Shown here: positions 1-8,008 of the stretch, in pieces
Layout of the letters: every line of letters begins with the position of its first letter
How positions within the stretch are numbered: the first letter of the stretch is position 1
Origin: Solirubrobacterales bacterium
Lineage (GTDB): Bacteria; Actinomycetota; Thermoleophilia; Solirubrobacterales; Solirubrobacteraceae
DNA: 37,273 bases
Assembly: GCA_025964355.1 (NCBI GenBank)
Contig: JAOPZB010000080.1
Location: 1-37,273 of the forward strand
Direction: 5' to 3'
Position numbers and translations under genes: made by a program
The notes under the pieces: model-generated
The model's database searches: none
Told to the model about the DNA's origin: nothing
Seen by the model: only the letters and a program-made list of their open reading frames with translations

Positions 1-559
1 GCTTGATGTAGTAGTCCAGGCACGGGCTGCCGCTGCGCCGCCCCGGCTCGGGGCCGGTGCAGGAGCGGAACATGAAGACCTTCGCGAGCACCTCGAGCGT
101 CGCGCGCACCCGCTTGGCGTTCGAGTAGGGGCCGAAGTAGGCGCGACCCGGCCGGTGACGCTCGCGCGTGAAGTAGACCCGCGGATAGTCCTCGTCGAGG
201 GAGATCGCGATGAAGGGGTAGGACTTGTCGTCGCGCAGGCGGATGTTGAAGCGCGGCCTGTACTGCTTGATGAAGCTCTGCTCAGCGAGCAGGGCCTCGG
301 CCTCGGTGGCCACGACGACGAACTCGATCTGCTCGACGCTCGCGACCATCTCGGCGTGACCCGGACTGCTCGGCACCTGAGCTTTGGAGAAGTGCGACGC
401 GACGCGCTTGCGCAGCGACTTGGCCTTGCCGACGTATACGACCCTGCCGTCGCCGTCGCGGAACAGGTAGACGCCCGGCTGGTCGGGCAGACCGCGCCGC
501 TGCTCGGCGACGCTCGCCCGCGCGTCGCCGCTCACCGTCGTCGTCTCCGTTGCTGCCAT
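1..559 (-). CDS. uvrC: UvrC, excinuclease ABC subunit C (5' part only)
   Basis: UvrC makes the dual incisions around DNA lesions in nucleotide excision repair, acting with UvrA and UvrB. The 186 codons present translate to a GIY-YIG nuclease domain: GVYLF near residue 30, then VVYVGKAKSLRKRV with the second half of the motif and the conserved Arg, followed by EAEALLAEQSFIKQYRPRFN, the usual domain end. The next block (RPGRAYFGPYSNAKRV) and the Cys-containing stretch after it are also typical of UvrC. The gene runs off the left edge, so the UvrB-binding and RNase H-like parts are not visible. ATG at 559 is chosen because a TATCCT hexamer ends 8 bases before it and the homology begins soon after. 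No other start is better placed. Confidence 0.95.
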   Translation of the reverse strand, partial: MAATETTTVSGDARASVAEQRRGLPDQPGVYLFRDGDGRVVYVGKAKSLRKRVASHFSKAQVPSSPGHAEMVASVEQIEFVVVATEAEALLAEQSFIKQYRPRFNIRLRDDKSYPFIAISLDEDYPRVYFTRERHRPGRAYFGPYSNAKRVRATLEVLAKVFMFRSCTGPEPGRRSGSPCLDYYIK

Positions 560-567
560 CTCCACCG

Positions 568-573
568 AGGATA
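568..573 (-). promoter_or_regulatory. Putative -10 box of uvrC (leaderless type)
   Basis: On the minus strand TATCCT is followed by 8 bases and then the uvrC ATG. No -35 is recognisable. The spacing puts the transcription start within 0-3 bases of the start codon. The same arrangement precedes several other genes in this window. Confidence 0.5.
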
Positions 574-619
574 GGAGGCGCTCAGCGCCGCGACGCCCGT
601 CCGCCCGGCGCGGCTGGGG

Positions 620-979
620 TCAGTAGCTGCGGGATTGGCGGAAGACCTGGACGAGGGCGTATACGACGCAGCCGACGAGCACGAACCAGAGCAGCTCTCC
701 GGAGCCGGTTTCCCACATCCGCCGCCGCGCCGCATAGGCGAACACGCCCAGCGCGACCGCCCCGTAGAGCAGCGCCCGGTGGCGGTCGCCGAGGCTGTAG
801 AGGGTGATCCGGTGTTCGCGATACATGCGCAGCCCGAAGTAGGCGATCCCGAAGCCGAACGCGACCCACAGCGCCGCTTCGAACGTGCTCGCGACATGGC
901 CACCGCCGGGAAGCAGGTATACGGCGGCGGCGATCGCGACGATGATCGCGATGTTGCGGGCGTTGCGCATTCGGTCCAT
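620..979 (-). CDS. Small integral membrane protein, unknown function
   Basis: The product is a 119-residue protein that I do not recognise. Hydrophobicity suggests three or four membrane segments: about residues 9-26 (NIAIIVAIAAAVYLLPG), 35-52 (AALWVAFGFGIAYFGLRM), 68-83 (ALLYGAVALGVFAYAA) and 94-111 (LLWFVLVGCVVYALVQVF). The loops are Arg-rich, including YREHRITLYSLGDRHR. It has no catalytic motif. It lies between uvrC and the ABC-F gene on the same strand, but promoter-like hexamers before each gene argue against one operon. ATG at 979 is preferred over the Met at codon 4 because TAGACT lies 6 bases upstream. Confidence 0.75.
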   Translation of the reverse strand: MDRMRNARNIAIIVAIAAAVYLLPGGGHVASTFEAALWVAFGFGIAYFGLRMYREHRITLYSLGDRHRALLYGAVALGVFAYAARRRMWETGSGELLWFVLVGCVVYALVQVFRQSRSY

Positions 980-985
980 CGCCCA

Positions 986-991
986 AGTCTA
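986..991 (-). promoter_or_regulatory. Putative -10 box of the small membrane protein gene
   Basis: On the minus strand TAGACT ends 6 bases before the ATG at 979, so transcription would start at or next to the A of ATG. The hexamer lies just beyond the stop codon of the preceding ABC-F gene (994-996). Confidence 0.4.
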
Positions 992-993
992 GG

Positions 994-3054
994 TCAGTCG
1001 ATCAACGTCTCGAGCCGAGCGTAGGCCTCGTCGACCGCGCGCTTGGCGGCCGTGTGGCGAGCCTCGGACTTGGCCGACTCATAACGCGTGGCCCATGCCT
1101 CCGGCGTGGCGAGCTCGTCCTCCAGCGCGCGCATCGCGGCCTCGGCCTGCTCGACCGCCCGCTCGGCCTGCTCCTGCGCGCTCAGGCGGTTCTTCGACGG
1201 GCCCTTGGCCTTCGGCTTGCGCCCGGGCTTCTCCGCAGCGGCTCCGTTGCCGCGAGCGGATCGCTCGGCGCTGCCAGCCGGCGCATGCGCCTTGTCCTGT
1301 GCTGTTCCGGGCGGCGCATGCGCCGGCCGGCCGAGGGGCGCATGCGCCCCTCCGGGGGGCCGCACATGTGCGGCCCCCTTCCTGTCGATGGGAGAGATCG
1401 ACGACCTCTCGTCGCGCACGCGCACGTACTCCGGCCAGCCGCCGAGATAGCTGTGCAGGGTGCCGCCCTCGACGGCGACGGTCCGGGTTCCGACCGCGTC
1501 GAGCAGCGCCCGGTCGTGGGACACGAGCAGCACCGCCCCCCCAAACGAGCGCAGCGCGTCCTCGAGCGCCTCGCGGCTCTCGATGTCGAGATGGTTGGTC
1601 GGCTCGTCGAGGATCAGCACGTTGGGGGCGTCGGCGGCGCCGACGAGCACCGCCAGCGAGAGGCGACGGCGCTCGCCGCCCGATAGGCCGCTCAGCGGTT
1701 TCTCGGCCTCCTCTCCGGAGAACAGAAAGCGCCCCAGCAGCGCCCGCGCCCGGCCGGGCGTAAGGCCGGTCGCGCGCTGAGCCGCCTCGAGCACGCTCTG
1801 GTCGGCCGAGCCGCCGGCGCCGAGCTCCTCGGCGTGCTGGGAGAGATAGCCGATCTTGACGTTGTGGCCGATGCTCAGGCGTCCCGCCGCCAGCTCCCGC
1901 CGCCCGGCGAGCGTCTCGATCAGCGTCGTCTTGCCGCTGCCGTTGGCCCCGACGAGCGACACGTGCTCGCCGCGTTCGAGCCACAGCTCGGAGTCCTCCA
2001 GCAGCGTCACCGGCGGCTGCATCCGGCCGTGCGGGCCGTTCGGGCCTCCTCCCACCTCGACGCGACCGTCGAGCAGCTCGAAGATCACGCGCCCGGACCG
2101 CTGCGGCGCCGAGAAGGCGAACTCCAGGCCCTTGGCGTCGCGCGGATCCCGCTCGATGCGCTCCATCTTGTCGAGCTTCTTGACGCGCGACTGAGCCTGG
2201 CGCGCCTTGCTGGCCTTGTAGCGGAAGCGCTCGATGAACCGCTCCATGCGCTCGATCTCCGCGCGCTGGGAGTCGATCGCCCTGCCGAGCGCGATCTCGC
2301 GGGCAGCCTGCTCGCGGCGCCACTGGTGCCAGCTGCCGGCGAAGAAACGCGACCGGGTCGCCTCGATCTCGAGCACGGCCGTGCCGACGGCCTCCAGGAA
2401 CCAGCGGTCGTGGGCGACGAGCACGACCGCGGCGTCGAGGTCCACCAACGTCTGCTCCAGCCACTCGAGCGACTCGATGTCGAGATGGTTCGTCGGCTCG
2501 TCGAGTAGCAGCACGTCCGCGCCGGTGGCGAGCGCGCGGGCGAGCGACGCGCGCGTGAGCTGTCCTCCGGAGAAGCTGGCCAGGGGCCGGTCGAGGTCCT
2601 CCGGCGAGAACCCGAGGCCGCGCGCCATCGCGGTCGCCCGGTCGCGCCATAGATAGCCCCCGCGGGCCTCCAGGCGCGCCTGCGCACGCGCATAGCGCGC
2701 GAGCGTCGCCTCCCCGCCGCTGCCGGCGGTCATCTCCGCCTCGAGATCCCGCAGCTGCGCCTCGATCTGCAGCTCCTCGGCACAGCCGGAGAGCAGATAC
2801 TCGCCCAGCGGGAGCGCTCGCTCGCGCGGCGGTCGCTGGTCGTGCAGGGCGATGCGCACGCCCTTGGCGACGCTCAGCTCGCCGCGGTCGATCGAGGCCT
2901 GCCCGGCGAGCATGCGCAGGAGCGTCGTCTTGCCGGCGCCGTTGCGTCCGGCGATCGTCATGCGGTCGCGGCGCTCGAGCTTGAACGACACGCCGCGCAG
3001 CAGCGGCTGCCCGGCGATGTCCTTGTGCAGATCAGATGCGATCAGGAGAGCCAT
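994..3054 (-). CDS. ABC-F family ATPase (duplicated ATPase, no membrane domain)
   Basis: ABC-F proteins bind ribosomes and act in translation quality control or antibiotic resistance; the exact role here is unknown. The 686 residues contain two ABC cassettes. Cassette 1 has Walker A GRNGAGKTT at 36-44, signature FSGGQ at 161-165 and LLLDEPTNHLD at 182-192. Cassette 2 has GANGSGKTT at 369-377, LSGGE at 457-461 and LILDEPTNHLD at 480-490. The inter-cassette linker (about 245-310) is basic and helical, as in the family. There is no transmembrane segment. The C-terminal tail holds an unusual His/Ala/Pro-rich stretch (562-595) encoded by palindromic DNA, then a Lys-rich patch and a coiled coil (625-685). 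It is divergent from the gene at 3146. Confidence 0.92.
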   Translation of the reverse strand: MALLIASDLHKDIAGQPLLRGVSFKLERRDRMTIAGRNGAGKTTLLRMLAGQASIDRGELSVAKGVRIALHDQRPPRERALPLGEYLLSGCAEELQIEAQLRDLEAEMTAGSGGEATLARYARAQARLEARGGYLWRDRATAMARGLGFSPEDLDRPLASFSGGQLTRASLARALATGADVLLLDEPTNHLDIESLEWLEQTLVDLDAAVVLVAHDRWFLEAVGTAVLEIEATRSRFFAGSWHQWRREQAAREIALGRAIDSQRAEIERMERFIERFRYKASKARQAQSRVKKLDKMERIERDPRDAKGLEFAFSAPQRSGRVIFELLDGRVEVGGGPNGPHGRMQPPVTLLEDSELWLERGEHVSLVGANGSGKTTLIETLAGRRELAAGRLSIGHNVKIGYLSQHAEELGAGGSADQSVLEAAQRATGLTPGRARALLGRFLFSGEEAEKPLSGLSGGERRRLSLAVLVGAADAPNVLILDEPTNHLDIESREALEDALRSFGGAVLLVSHDRALLDAVGTRTVAVEGGTLHSYLGGWPEYVRVRDERSSISPIDRKGAAHVRPPGGAHAPLGRPAHAPPGTAQDKAHAPAGSAERSARGNGAAAEKPGRKPKAKGPSKNRLSAQEQAERAVEQAEAAMRALEDELATPEAWATRYESAKSEARHTAAKRAVDEAYARLETLID
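1280..1378. repeat. Four in-frame palindromes inside the ABC-F gene
   Basis: There are four perfect palindromes: 1280-1291 (GGCGCATGCGCC), 1312-1325 (CGGCGCATGCGCCG), 1334-1351 (AGGGGCGCATGCGCCCCT) and 1355-1378 (24 bases, centred on CACATGTG). Their centres are 33, 24 and 24 bases apart, all multiples of three. Each therefore encodes a His-containing unit (HAPA, HAPP, HAPL, HVRPP) in the variable tail of the ABC-F protein. Confidence 0.85.
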
Positions 3055-3063
3055 CGGCTGCTG

Positions 3064-3069
3064 ATGGTA
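3064..3069 (-). promoter_or_regulatory. Putative -10 box of the ABC-F gene
   Basis: On the minus strand TACCAT is followed by 9 bases and the ATG at 3054. There is no Shine-Dalgarno sequence in the 9-base gap and no clear -35. Confidence 0.45.
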
Positions 3070-3129
3070 GGGCTCCGGCGCCGTCGTTCCGGCGCATGTC
3101 GGAGGCCGCTCGCCTGCCGCGCGCTGAGG

Positions 3130-3135
3130 TAGGAT
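3130..3135 (+). promoter_or_regulatory. Putative -10 box of the gene at 3146
   Basis: TAGGAT is followed by 10 bases and the ATG at 3146. There is no Shine-Dalgarno sequence. It lies back to back with the ABC-F promoter in a 91-base divergent intergenic region. Confidence 0.45.
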
Positions 3136-3145
3136 TCGCCGCCTG

Positions 3146-3421
3146 ATGCGCAGACATCTGCTTACGAGGGTCCTCGCTGCCGCGCTGCTCGTGTCGCTCG
3201 TGCTCGCGCCTGCCGCCGATGCGATGAACGACGGGCGCGGCTTCTACGGCGAGACGAACGACCAGGTCGTCACCAACGCCGGCTTCATCATCATCGCCTT
3301 CTTCCCGATCTTCGTGTTCGTGATGAGCATGCTCCAGCGTTTCCTGGAACGGCGCAAGGACGCGCGCCGGGCGGCGCAGAAGGCGCTGCTGGGCAACTCC
3401 CAGTGGCGCGGCGGCTGGTAG
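3146..3421 (+). CDS. Small secreted/membrane protein, unknown function
   Basis: This is a 91-residue protein with an N-terminal signal-like segment (residues 7-26, ending APAADA) and one transmembrane helix at about 46-65 (AGFIIIAFFPIFVFVMSML). A strongly basic cytoplasmic tail (RFLERRKDARRAAQKALL) follows, and the last residues are NSQWRGGW. I do not recognise a family. The basic tail after the helix predicts that the C-terminus stays inside the cell. The crotonase gene starts 13 bases after its stop, so the two probably share a transcript that begins at the TAGGAT box. Confidence 0.75.
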   Translation: MRRHLLTRVLAAALLVSLVLAPAADAMNDGRGFYGETNDQVVTNAGFIIIAFFPIFVFVMSMLQRFLERRKDARRAAQKALLGNSQWRGGW

Positions 3422-3434
3422 ACCGGCAGCGGGG

Positions 3435-4229
3435 ATGATCGAGCCGGAGCAGGCCGCGGGCGACGGGCCGGCGGTCCGCTACGAGCGCCGCGGCGCCGCG
3501 GCGCTGATCACGATCGACCGCCAGCACAGACGCAACGCCGTCGACGGCCCCACCGCGGCAGCCCTGCACGAGGCGTACCTGCGCTTCGAGGCTGACACGG
3601 ACGCCCGCGTGATGGTGCTGACGGGGGCCGGCGGGGTGTCCTTCTGCGCGGGCGCCGACCTCAAGGCGCAGGAGACGTTCGTCGGCCGGCTGATGAGCCC
3701 CGAGGGACCGATGGGCTTCACCCGCCTGACGGCCTCCAAGCCGACGATCGCGGCGATCTCCGGGTTCTGCCTGGCCGGCGGCCTCGAGCTGGCGCTCTGG
3801 TGCGACCTGCGAATCGCCACCGAGGACTCGACGCTCGGCTATCCCGAGCGCCGCTGGGGCGTGCCGCTGATCGACGGCGGCACCCAGCGCCTGCCGCGCA
3901 TCGTCGGGCTCGGACGAGCGCTGGACCTGATCCTCACCGGCCGCATGCTCGGCGCCGAGGAGGCGCTGTCGATGGGACTCGTGACCGAGGTGGTGGCGCC
4001 GGGACGTCACCTCGACCGCGCGTTGGCGCTCGCCGAGGGCCTCGCCGGCTTTCCCCAGCGCACGATGCTCGCCGACCGCATCGCCGCGATCGAGGGCCTC
4101 GGGCTGCCGCTCGACGAGGGACTCGACCTGGAGGCGAAGGCGGGACCGGAGGTGTTCGAGGACGGGGCGCGGGGCGCCGCGCGGTTCGCCGCAGGAGAGG
4201 GCCGCGGGGGAGCGGGCGCCGGGGCATAG
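3435..4229 (+). CDS. Enoyl-CoA hydratase/isomerase (crotonase) family protein
   Basis: Crotonases hydrate or isomerise acyl-CoA thioesters in the cytoplasm, typically in fatty acid or aromatic acid degradation. The 264 residues cover the whole fold. GGVSFCAGADLKAQ supplies the first oxyanion-hole loop. GFCLAGGLELALWCDLRIA supplies the second loop with a Glu at the place of the first catalytic Glu. YPERRWG, followed by GGTQRLPRIVG, keeps a Glu near the place of the second. Hydratase activity is therefore plausible, but substrate cannot be told. The C-terminus is Gly/Ala-rich and probably disordered. A weak GGGG lies just before ATG 3435. The gene follows the small membrane protein by 13 bases. 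Confidence 0.9.
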   Translation: MIEPEQAAGDGPAVRYERRGAAALITIDRQHRRNAVDGPTAAALHEAYLRFEADTDARVMVLTGAGGVSFCAGADLKAQETFVGRLMSPEGPMGFTRLTASKPTIAAISGFCLAGGLELALWCDLRIATEDSTLGYPERRWGVPLIDGGTQRLPRIVGLGRALDLILTGRMLGAEEALSMGLVTEVVAPGRHLDRALALAEGLAGFPQRTMLADRIAAIEGLGLPLDEGLDLEAKAGPEVFEDGARGAARFAAGEGRGGAGAGA

Positions 4230-4305
4230 CGGGAGCGCCGCGCGCGCCGGGCGCGAACCGGCCGCGCATCTGGGCTCCAGCCGGCGCCGGCCGTCGCATT
4301 CGAGG

Positions 4306-4311
4306 TAGGCT
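4306..4311 (+). promoter_or_regulatory. Putative -10 box of the acyl-CoA reductase gene
   Basis: TAGGCT is preceded by GAGG and followed by 9 bases and the ATG at 4321. The GAGGTAGG context matches that of the box before 3146. There is no Shine-Dalgarno sequence between box and start. Confidence 0.45.
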
Positions 4312-4320
4312 CTCGGCGCG

Positions 4321-6324
4321 ATGGCCTACTTCGTGACGGGGGCAACCGGCTTCATTGGAAAGCGTCTTGTCGAGCTGCTGCTCGAGAAGCGCCAGGGCAA
4401 GATCTACGTGCTCGTTCGCGAGAACTCCCGCGCGCGCCTGGACGACCTCGTCGAGCGCTGGAGCATCGTCGCCGGCGCCTCGGCCGCCAACCGCATCGAG
4501 CCGGTCGTCGGGGACCTGCGCCGACCGCTGCTCGGGCTCGAGTCCGAACAGGTGCAGGAGCTGCGCGGCAAGGTCACCCACTTCTTCCACCTGGCCGCCG
4601 TCTACGACATGACCGCGCCGGCCGAGCGCAACACCGCCGTCAACGTCGGCGGCACCACCCACGCCGTGGAACTGGCGCGCGCCGTCGACGCCAAGCACCT
4701 GCATCACGTCTCTTCGATCGCCGTCGCCGGCGAGTACCGCGGCCTGTTCGAAGAGGACATGTTCGACGAGGGCCAGCGGCTGCCGTCGCCGTATCACCTG
4801 ACGAAGTTCGAGTCCGAGCGGATCGTGCGCGAGCAGCCCTATGTCCCGTGGCGCGTGTATCGGCCGGGGATCGTCGTCGGGGACTCGAAGACCGGCGAGA
4901 TGGACAAGGTCGACGGGCCGTACTACTTCTTCAAGGCCATCCAGCGCCTGCGCCAGCTGCTCCCCGAGTGGGTGCCGCTCGTCGGCCTGGACCTCGGATA
5001 CACCAACGTCGTGCCGGTCGACTGGGTGGCCGGCGCGCTCGAGCACATCGCGCACGAGCCCGATCTCGACGGGGGCGCATTCCATCTGACCGACCCGCGC
5101 CCGCAGCGCGTCGAGGAGCTCATCAACGAGCTCGCGACGGCGGCGCACGCACCGCGGTTTGCGCTAAGCATCGACAAACGGCTCACCGACCCGCTGCCGA
5201 AGTGGCCGCTGGCGCTCACCGCGCGGCTGCCGCCGTGGCGCCAGCTGCGCAAACTGGCGCTGCGCGAGCTCGGCATCCCCGAGCAGGTCGTCGCGCACGT
5301 CGAGCTAGTGCCGCGCTTTGACACGCGCGAGGCGTCGAGCGCGCTCGCCGGGTCGCCACTTGAACAGCCGCCGCCGCTGCACGACTACGCCTCGCGCCTG
5401 TGGGACTACTGGGAGCGGGAAATGGACCCCGACCTGAGGCGCGGACGGACGCTGAAAGAGGCGCTCGAGGGCCGCACGGTGATGATCACGGGCGCGTCGT
5501 CTGGGATTGGCCGCTCGACGGCGACGAAGGTCGCCGCCGCCGGCGGCATACCGCTGCTGGTGGCCCGCAACGTCGAGAAGCTCGAGGAGGTGCGGGCCGA
5601 GATAGTCGCCGGCGGCGGCACGGCCTACGTCTACGCAGCCGACATCTCGGACATGGAGTCGATCGAGCGGCTGCTGGAACGGGTGCTCGCCGATCATCGC
5701 AACGTCGACATGCTCGTCAACAACGCCGGCCGCTCGATCCGCCGCTCGATCGCGCTCAGCTACGACCGCTTCCACGACTTCGAGCGCACGATGCAGCTCA
5801 ACTACTTCGGCGCGGTCAAGCTGATCATCGGCCTGCTGCCGCGCATGCGCGAACGCGGCTCGGGCCACATCGTGAACATCTCCTCGATCGGCGTGCAGAC
5901 CAACCCTCCGCGCTTCTCGGCCTACGTGGCCTCGAAGGCGGCGCTCGACGCGTTCACGCGGGTGGTCGCCTCCGAGGTGATCGGCGACGGGGTGACCTTC
6001 ACGACGATCCACATGCCGCTCGTGCGCACGCCGATGATCGCGCCGACGAAGATGTACGACGCCTTCCCGGCGATCAGCCCGGAGGAGGCGGCCGACATGA
6101 TCTGCGAGGCGCTGCGCAGCCGCCCCAAGCACATGGGCACGCGCCTGGGCAGGTTCGGCGAAGTCGCCTACACGCTCTCCCCGAGCGCGGTCGACAGGCT
6201 CCTGCATCTCGCCTATCGCGTGTTCCCGGACTCGGCGGCGTCGAAGGGCCAGCCTGACGTCGAGGAGCGCGCCTCATTCGAGCAGATCGCGATGGCGACC
6301 CTGACGAGGGGCGTTCACTGGTAG
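4321..6324 (+). CDS. Fused two-SDR protein, probable fatty acyl-CoA reductase (AcrA1/FcrA type)
   Basis: The 667 residues join two Rossmann-fold dehydrogenases. The N-terminal extended SDR (1-370) has TGATGFIG at 6-13, a Tyr-x3-Lys pair at Tyr158/Lys162 (YHLTK) and a male-sterility-like middle. The C-terminal classical SDR (384-667) has TGASSGIG near 390, NNAG near 467 and YVASK near 535. This architecture is that of mycobacterial AcrA1 and FcrA, which reduce fatty acyl-CoA to aldehyde or alcohol for wax ester and related lipids. Reductase function here is inferred from that architecture. Both active sites look intact. The gene follows the crotonase but has its own promoter-like box. Confidence 0.85.
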   Translation: MAYFVTGATGFIGKRLVELLLEKRQGKIYVLVRENSRARLDDLVERWSIVAGASAANRIEPVVGDLRRPLLGLESEQVQELRGKVTHFFHLAAVYDMTAPAERNTAVNVGGTTHAVELARAVDAKHLHHVSSIAVAGEYRGLFEEDMFDEGQRLPSPYHLTKFESERIVREQPYVPWRVYRPGIVVGDSKTGEMDKVDGPYYFFKAIQRLRQLLPEWVPLVGLDLGYTNVVPVDWVAGALEHIAHEPDLDGGAFHLTDPRPQRVEELINELATAAHAPRFALSIDKRLTDPLPKWPLALTARLPPWRQLRKLALRELGIPEQVVAHVELVPRFDTREASSALAGSPLEQPPPLHDYASRLWDYWEREMDPDLRRGRTLKEALEGRTVMITGASSGIGRSTATKVAAAGGIPLLVARNVEKLEEVRAEIVAGGGTAYVYAADISDMESIERLLERVLADHRNVDMLVNNAGRSIRRSIALSYDRFHDFERTMQLNYFGAVKLIIGLLPRMRERGSGHIVNISSIGVQTNPPRFSAYVASKAALDAFTRVVASEVIGDGVTFTTIHMPLVRTPMIAPTKMYDAFPAISPEEAADMICEALRSRPKHMGTRLGRFGEVAYTLSPSAVDRLLHLAYRVFPDSAASKGQPDVEERASFEQIAMATLTRGVHW

Positions 6325-6359
6325 CGAGCGGCGGTCGTCGGTCCTGGCATGATCGGACC

Positions 6360-7217
6360 GTGAGCGAGACGAGCCCCGCCATCGAGGTGAGCGCGTTGTG
6401 CAAGCGCTACGGCGAGTACGAGGCGGTCCGCGGCCTCGACATAACGGTCAGGCGCGGCGAGGTGTTCGGCCTGCTCGGGCCCAACGGCGCCGGCAAGACG
6501 ACCACGGTGGAGATCCTCGAGGGCTATCGAGCGCGCACGAGCGGCGATGTCTCGGTCCTCGGCCACGATCCCGCAAGCCGCTCGATCGAGCTGCGCCGGC
6601 GGATCGGGGTCGTGCTCCAGTCGGGCGGCATCTACAGCCACATCACCCCGCGCGAGGCGCTGGCCCACTGGGCGAGCTTCTACCCGCATCCCCGCGAGGT
6701 CGGCGAGGTGCTGGCGCTCGCGGGCCTGGAGCCCAAGGCCGACGTGCGCAGCCGCCGTCTGTCCGGCGGGGAGCTGCGGCGGCTGGACTTCGCGCTCGCG
6801 CTCGTCGGCGACCCCGAGCTGATGTTCCTCGACGAGCCGACGACGGGCTTTGACCCGGAGGCGCGCCGGGCGGCCTGGGAGACGGTCAGGTCGCTGCGCG
6901 ACCTCGGCAAGACGATCCTGCTCACGACGCACTATCTCGAGGAGGCGCAGGCACTGGCCGACCGCGTCGCGATCGTCAAGGACGGGCGCGTGCTGGCGGT
7001 TGGGGCGCCGCGCGAGCTGGGGGTCGGAGCGGCGCACTACCGCGTCGCCTACCGCGAGTCCGGCGGCGAGCTCGTCGAACGCGAGACCGGTGACCCGACG
7101 ACGCTTCTGCACGAGCTGACCGGCGCGGCGCTGGCTCGGGGCGAGCGCCTGGAGGAGCTCTCCGTCGAGCGGCCCTCGCTCGAGGACGTCTATCTGGAGC
7201 TGACCGCGAATGCCTGA
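6360..7217 (+). CDS. ABC-2 type exporter, ATP-binding protein (DrrA-like)
   Basis: This is the motor subunit for the permease encoded by the next gene. The 285 residues have Walker A GPNGAGKTT at 40-48, Q-loop VLQSGG at 85-90, signature LSGGE at 134-138, Walker B LMFLDEP at 154-160 and the switch histidine in LLTTHYLEEA. The C-terminal 70 residues form the extra domain usual in DrrA/NodI-type ATPases. The start is GTG 6360; a CATGAT hexamer lies 6 bases upstream and could be a -10. The last 8 bases overlap the permease gene, so the two are translationally coupled. The exported substrate is unknown; drugs or lipids are usual for the family. Confidence 0.93.
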   Translation: MSETSPAIEVSALCKRYGEYEAVRGLDITVRRGEVFGLLGPNGAGKTTTVEILEGYRARTSGDVSVLGHDPASRSIELRRRIGVVLQSGGIYSHITPREALAHWASFYPHPREVGEVLALAGLEPKADVRSRRLSGGELRRLDFALALVGDPELMFLDEPTTGFDPEARRAAWETVRSLRDLGKTILLTTHYLEEAQALADRVAIVKDGRVLAVGAPRELGVGAAHYRVAYRESGGELVERETGDPTTLLHELTGAALARGERLEELSVERPSLEDVYLELTANA

Positions 7218-7977
7218 TGCGCTCGACGGCGTCAACCCGGTTGCGCTCTGCTGGCGCCAGTACCGGCTCGAGCGAAAGATGTTCTGGCGCAACCCGAGCG
7301 CCGCGTTCTTCAACTTCCTGCTGCCGCTGCTGTTCCTGTTCGGAGCGGGCGCGATCCTCAGCGGCAACCAGCGCGATCTCAACAAGCTGATCCCGTCGAT
7401 CGCCGGGATGAGCGTGATGTCCACGACCTTCACCGCGCTCGCCTACAACATCGTCTTCCTGCGCGAGCGCGGAGTGCTCAAGCGCATCCGGGGTACGCCG
7501 CTGCCGACGATCTCCTACTTCGGCGGCGTCGCCGCCAACGCAGTGACGAACACCGCGCTGCAGATCGCGATCATCGTCGTCGCCGGACGCGTCTTCTTCG
7601 GCATCGGCTGGCCGCCGGACCCGGGCGAGCTGGTGGTGTTCCTCGTGGTGGGGGTCGTCTGCTTCGCGGCGCTCGGCGTCGCGTTCGCCCACGCGATCCC
7701 CAACTTCGAGTCGACCGCCGCCTATGTCAACGCCGTGTTCCTGCCGGTCGTGTTCGTCTCGTTCTTCGCGTTCGACTCCAGCAGCGCCCCCGGCTTCCTG
7801 CGCACGATCGCCGACGCGCTGCCGCTCAAGCCGCTGATCGAGGGGCTGTCCGGGGCGCTCGTGAGCGGCTCGGGGCTCGCCAACAATCTCGACGCGCTCG
7901 CCGTCATCGGGCTGTGGGGCGCCTTCGGCCTGTACTTCGCCGTGCGCGGCTTCTCCTGGGAGCAGTCGCGCACATGA
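7210..7977 (+). CDS. ABC-2 type transporter permease
   Basis: The 255-residue membrane protein has six predicted helices: about 36-52 (FNFLLPLLFLFGAG), 65-85, 97-125 (with TALQIAIIVVAG), 137-160 (VVFLVVGVVCFAALG), 172-190 (VNAVFLPVVFVSFFAF) and 233-250. This is the ABC2_membrane layout. The cytoplasmic N-terminus WRQYRLERKMFWRNP is the usual amphipathic entry helix of these permeases. The start overlaps the ATPase gene by 8 bases. With that ATPase it should form a dimeric half-transporter exporting an unidentified molecule. Confidence 0.9.
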   Translation: MPDALDGVNPVALCWRQYRLERKMFWRNPSAAFFNFLLPLLFLFGAGAILSGNQRDLNKLIPSIAGMSVMSTTFTALAYNIVFLRERGVLKRIRGTPLPTISYFGGVAANAVTNTALQIAIIVVAGRVFFGIGWPPDPGELVVFLVVGVVCFAALGVAFAHAIPNFESTAAYVNAVFLPVVFVSFFAFDSSSAPGFLRTIADALPLKPLIEGLSGALVSGSGLANNLDALAVIGLWGAFGLYFAVRGFSWEQSRT

Positions 7978-8008
7978 CAAACGACATCACGAACGAGAGG
8001 ACCGCACG

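Noticed and set aside
5841-5870. A further GCGCATGCGC palindrome in the acyl-CoA reductase gene, and similar ones elsewhere
   Set aside because: These are isolated copies encoding ordinary Arg-Met-Arg codons. Only the cluster at 1280-1378 is arrayed and phased.
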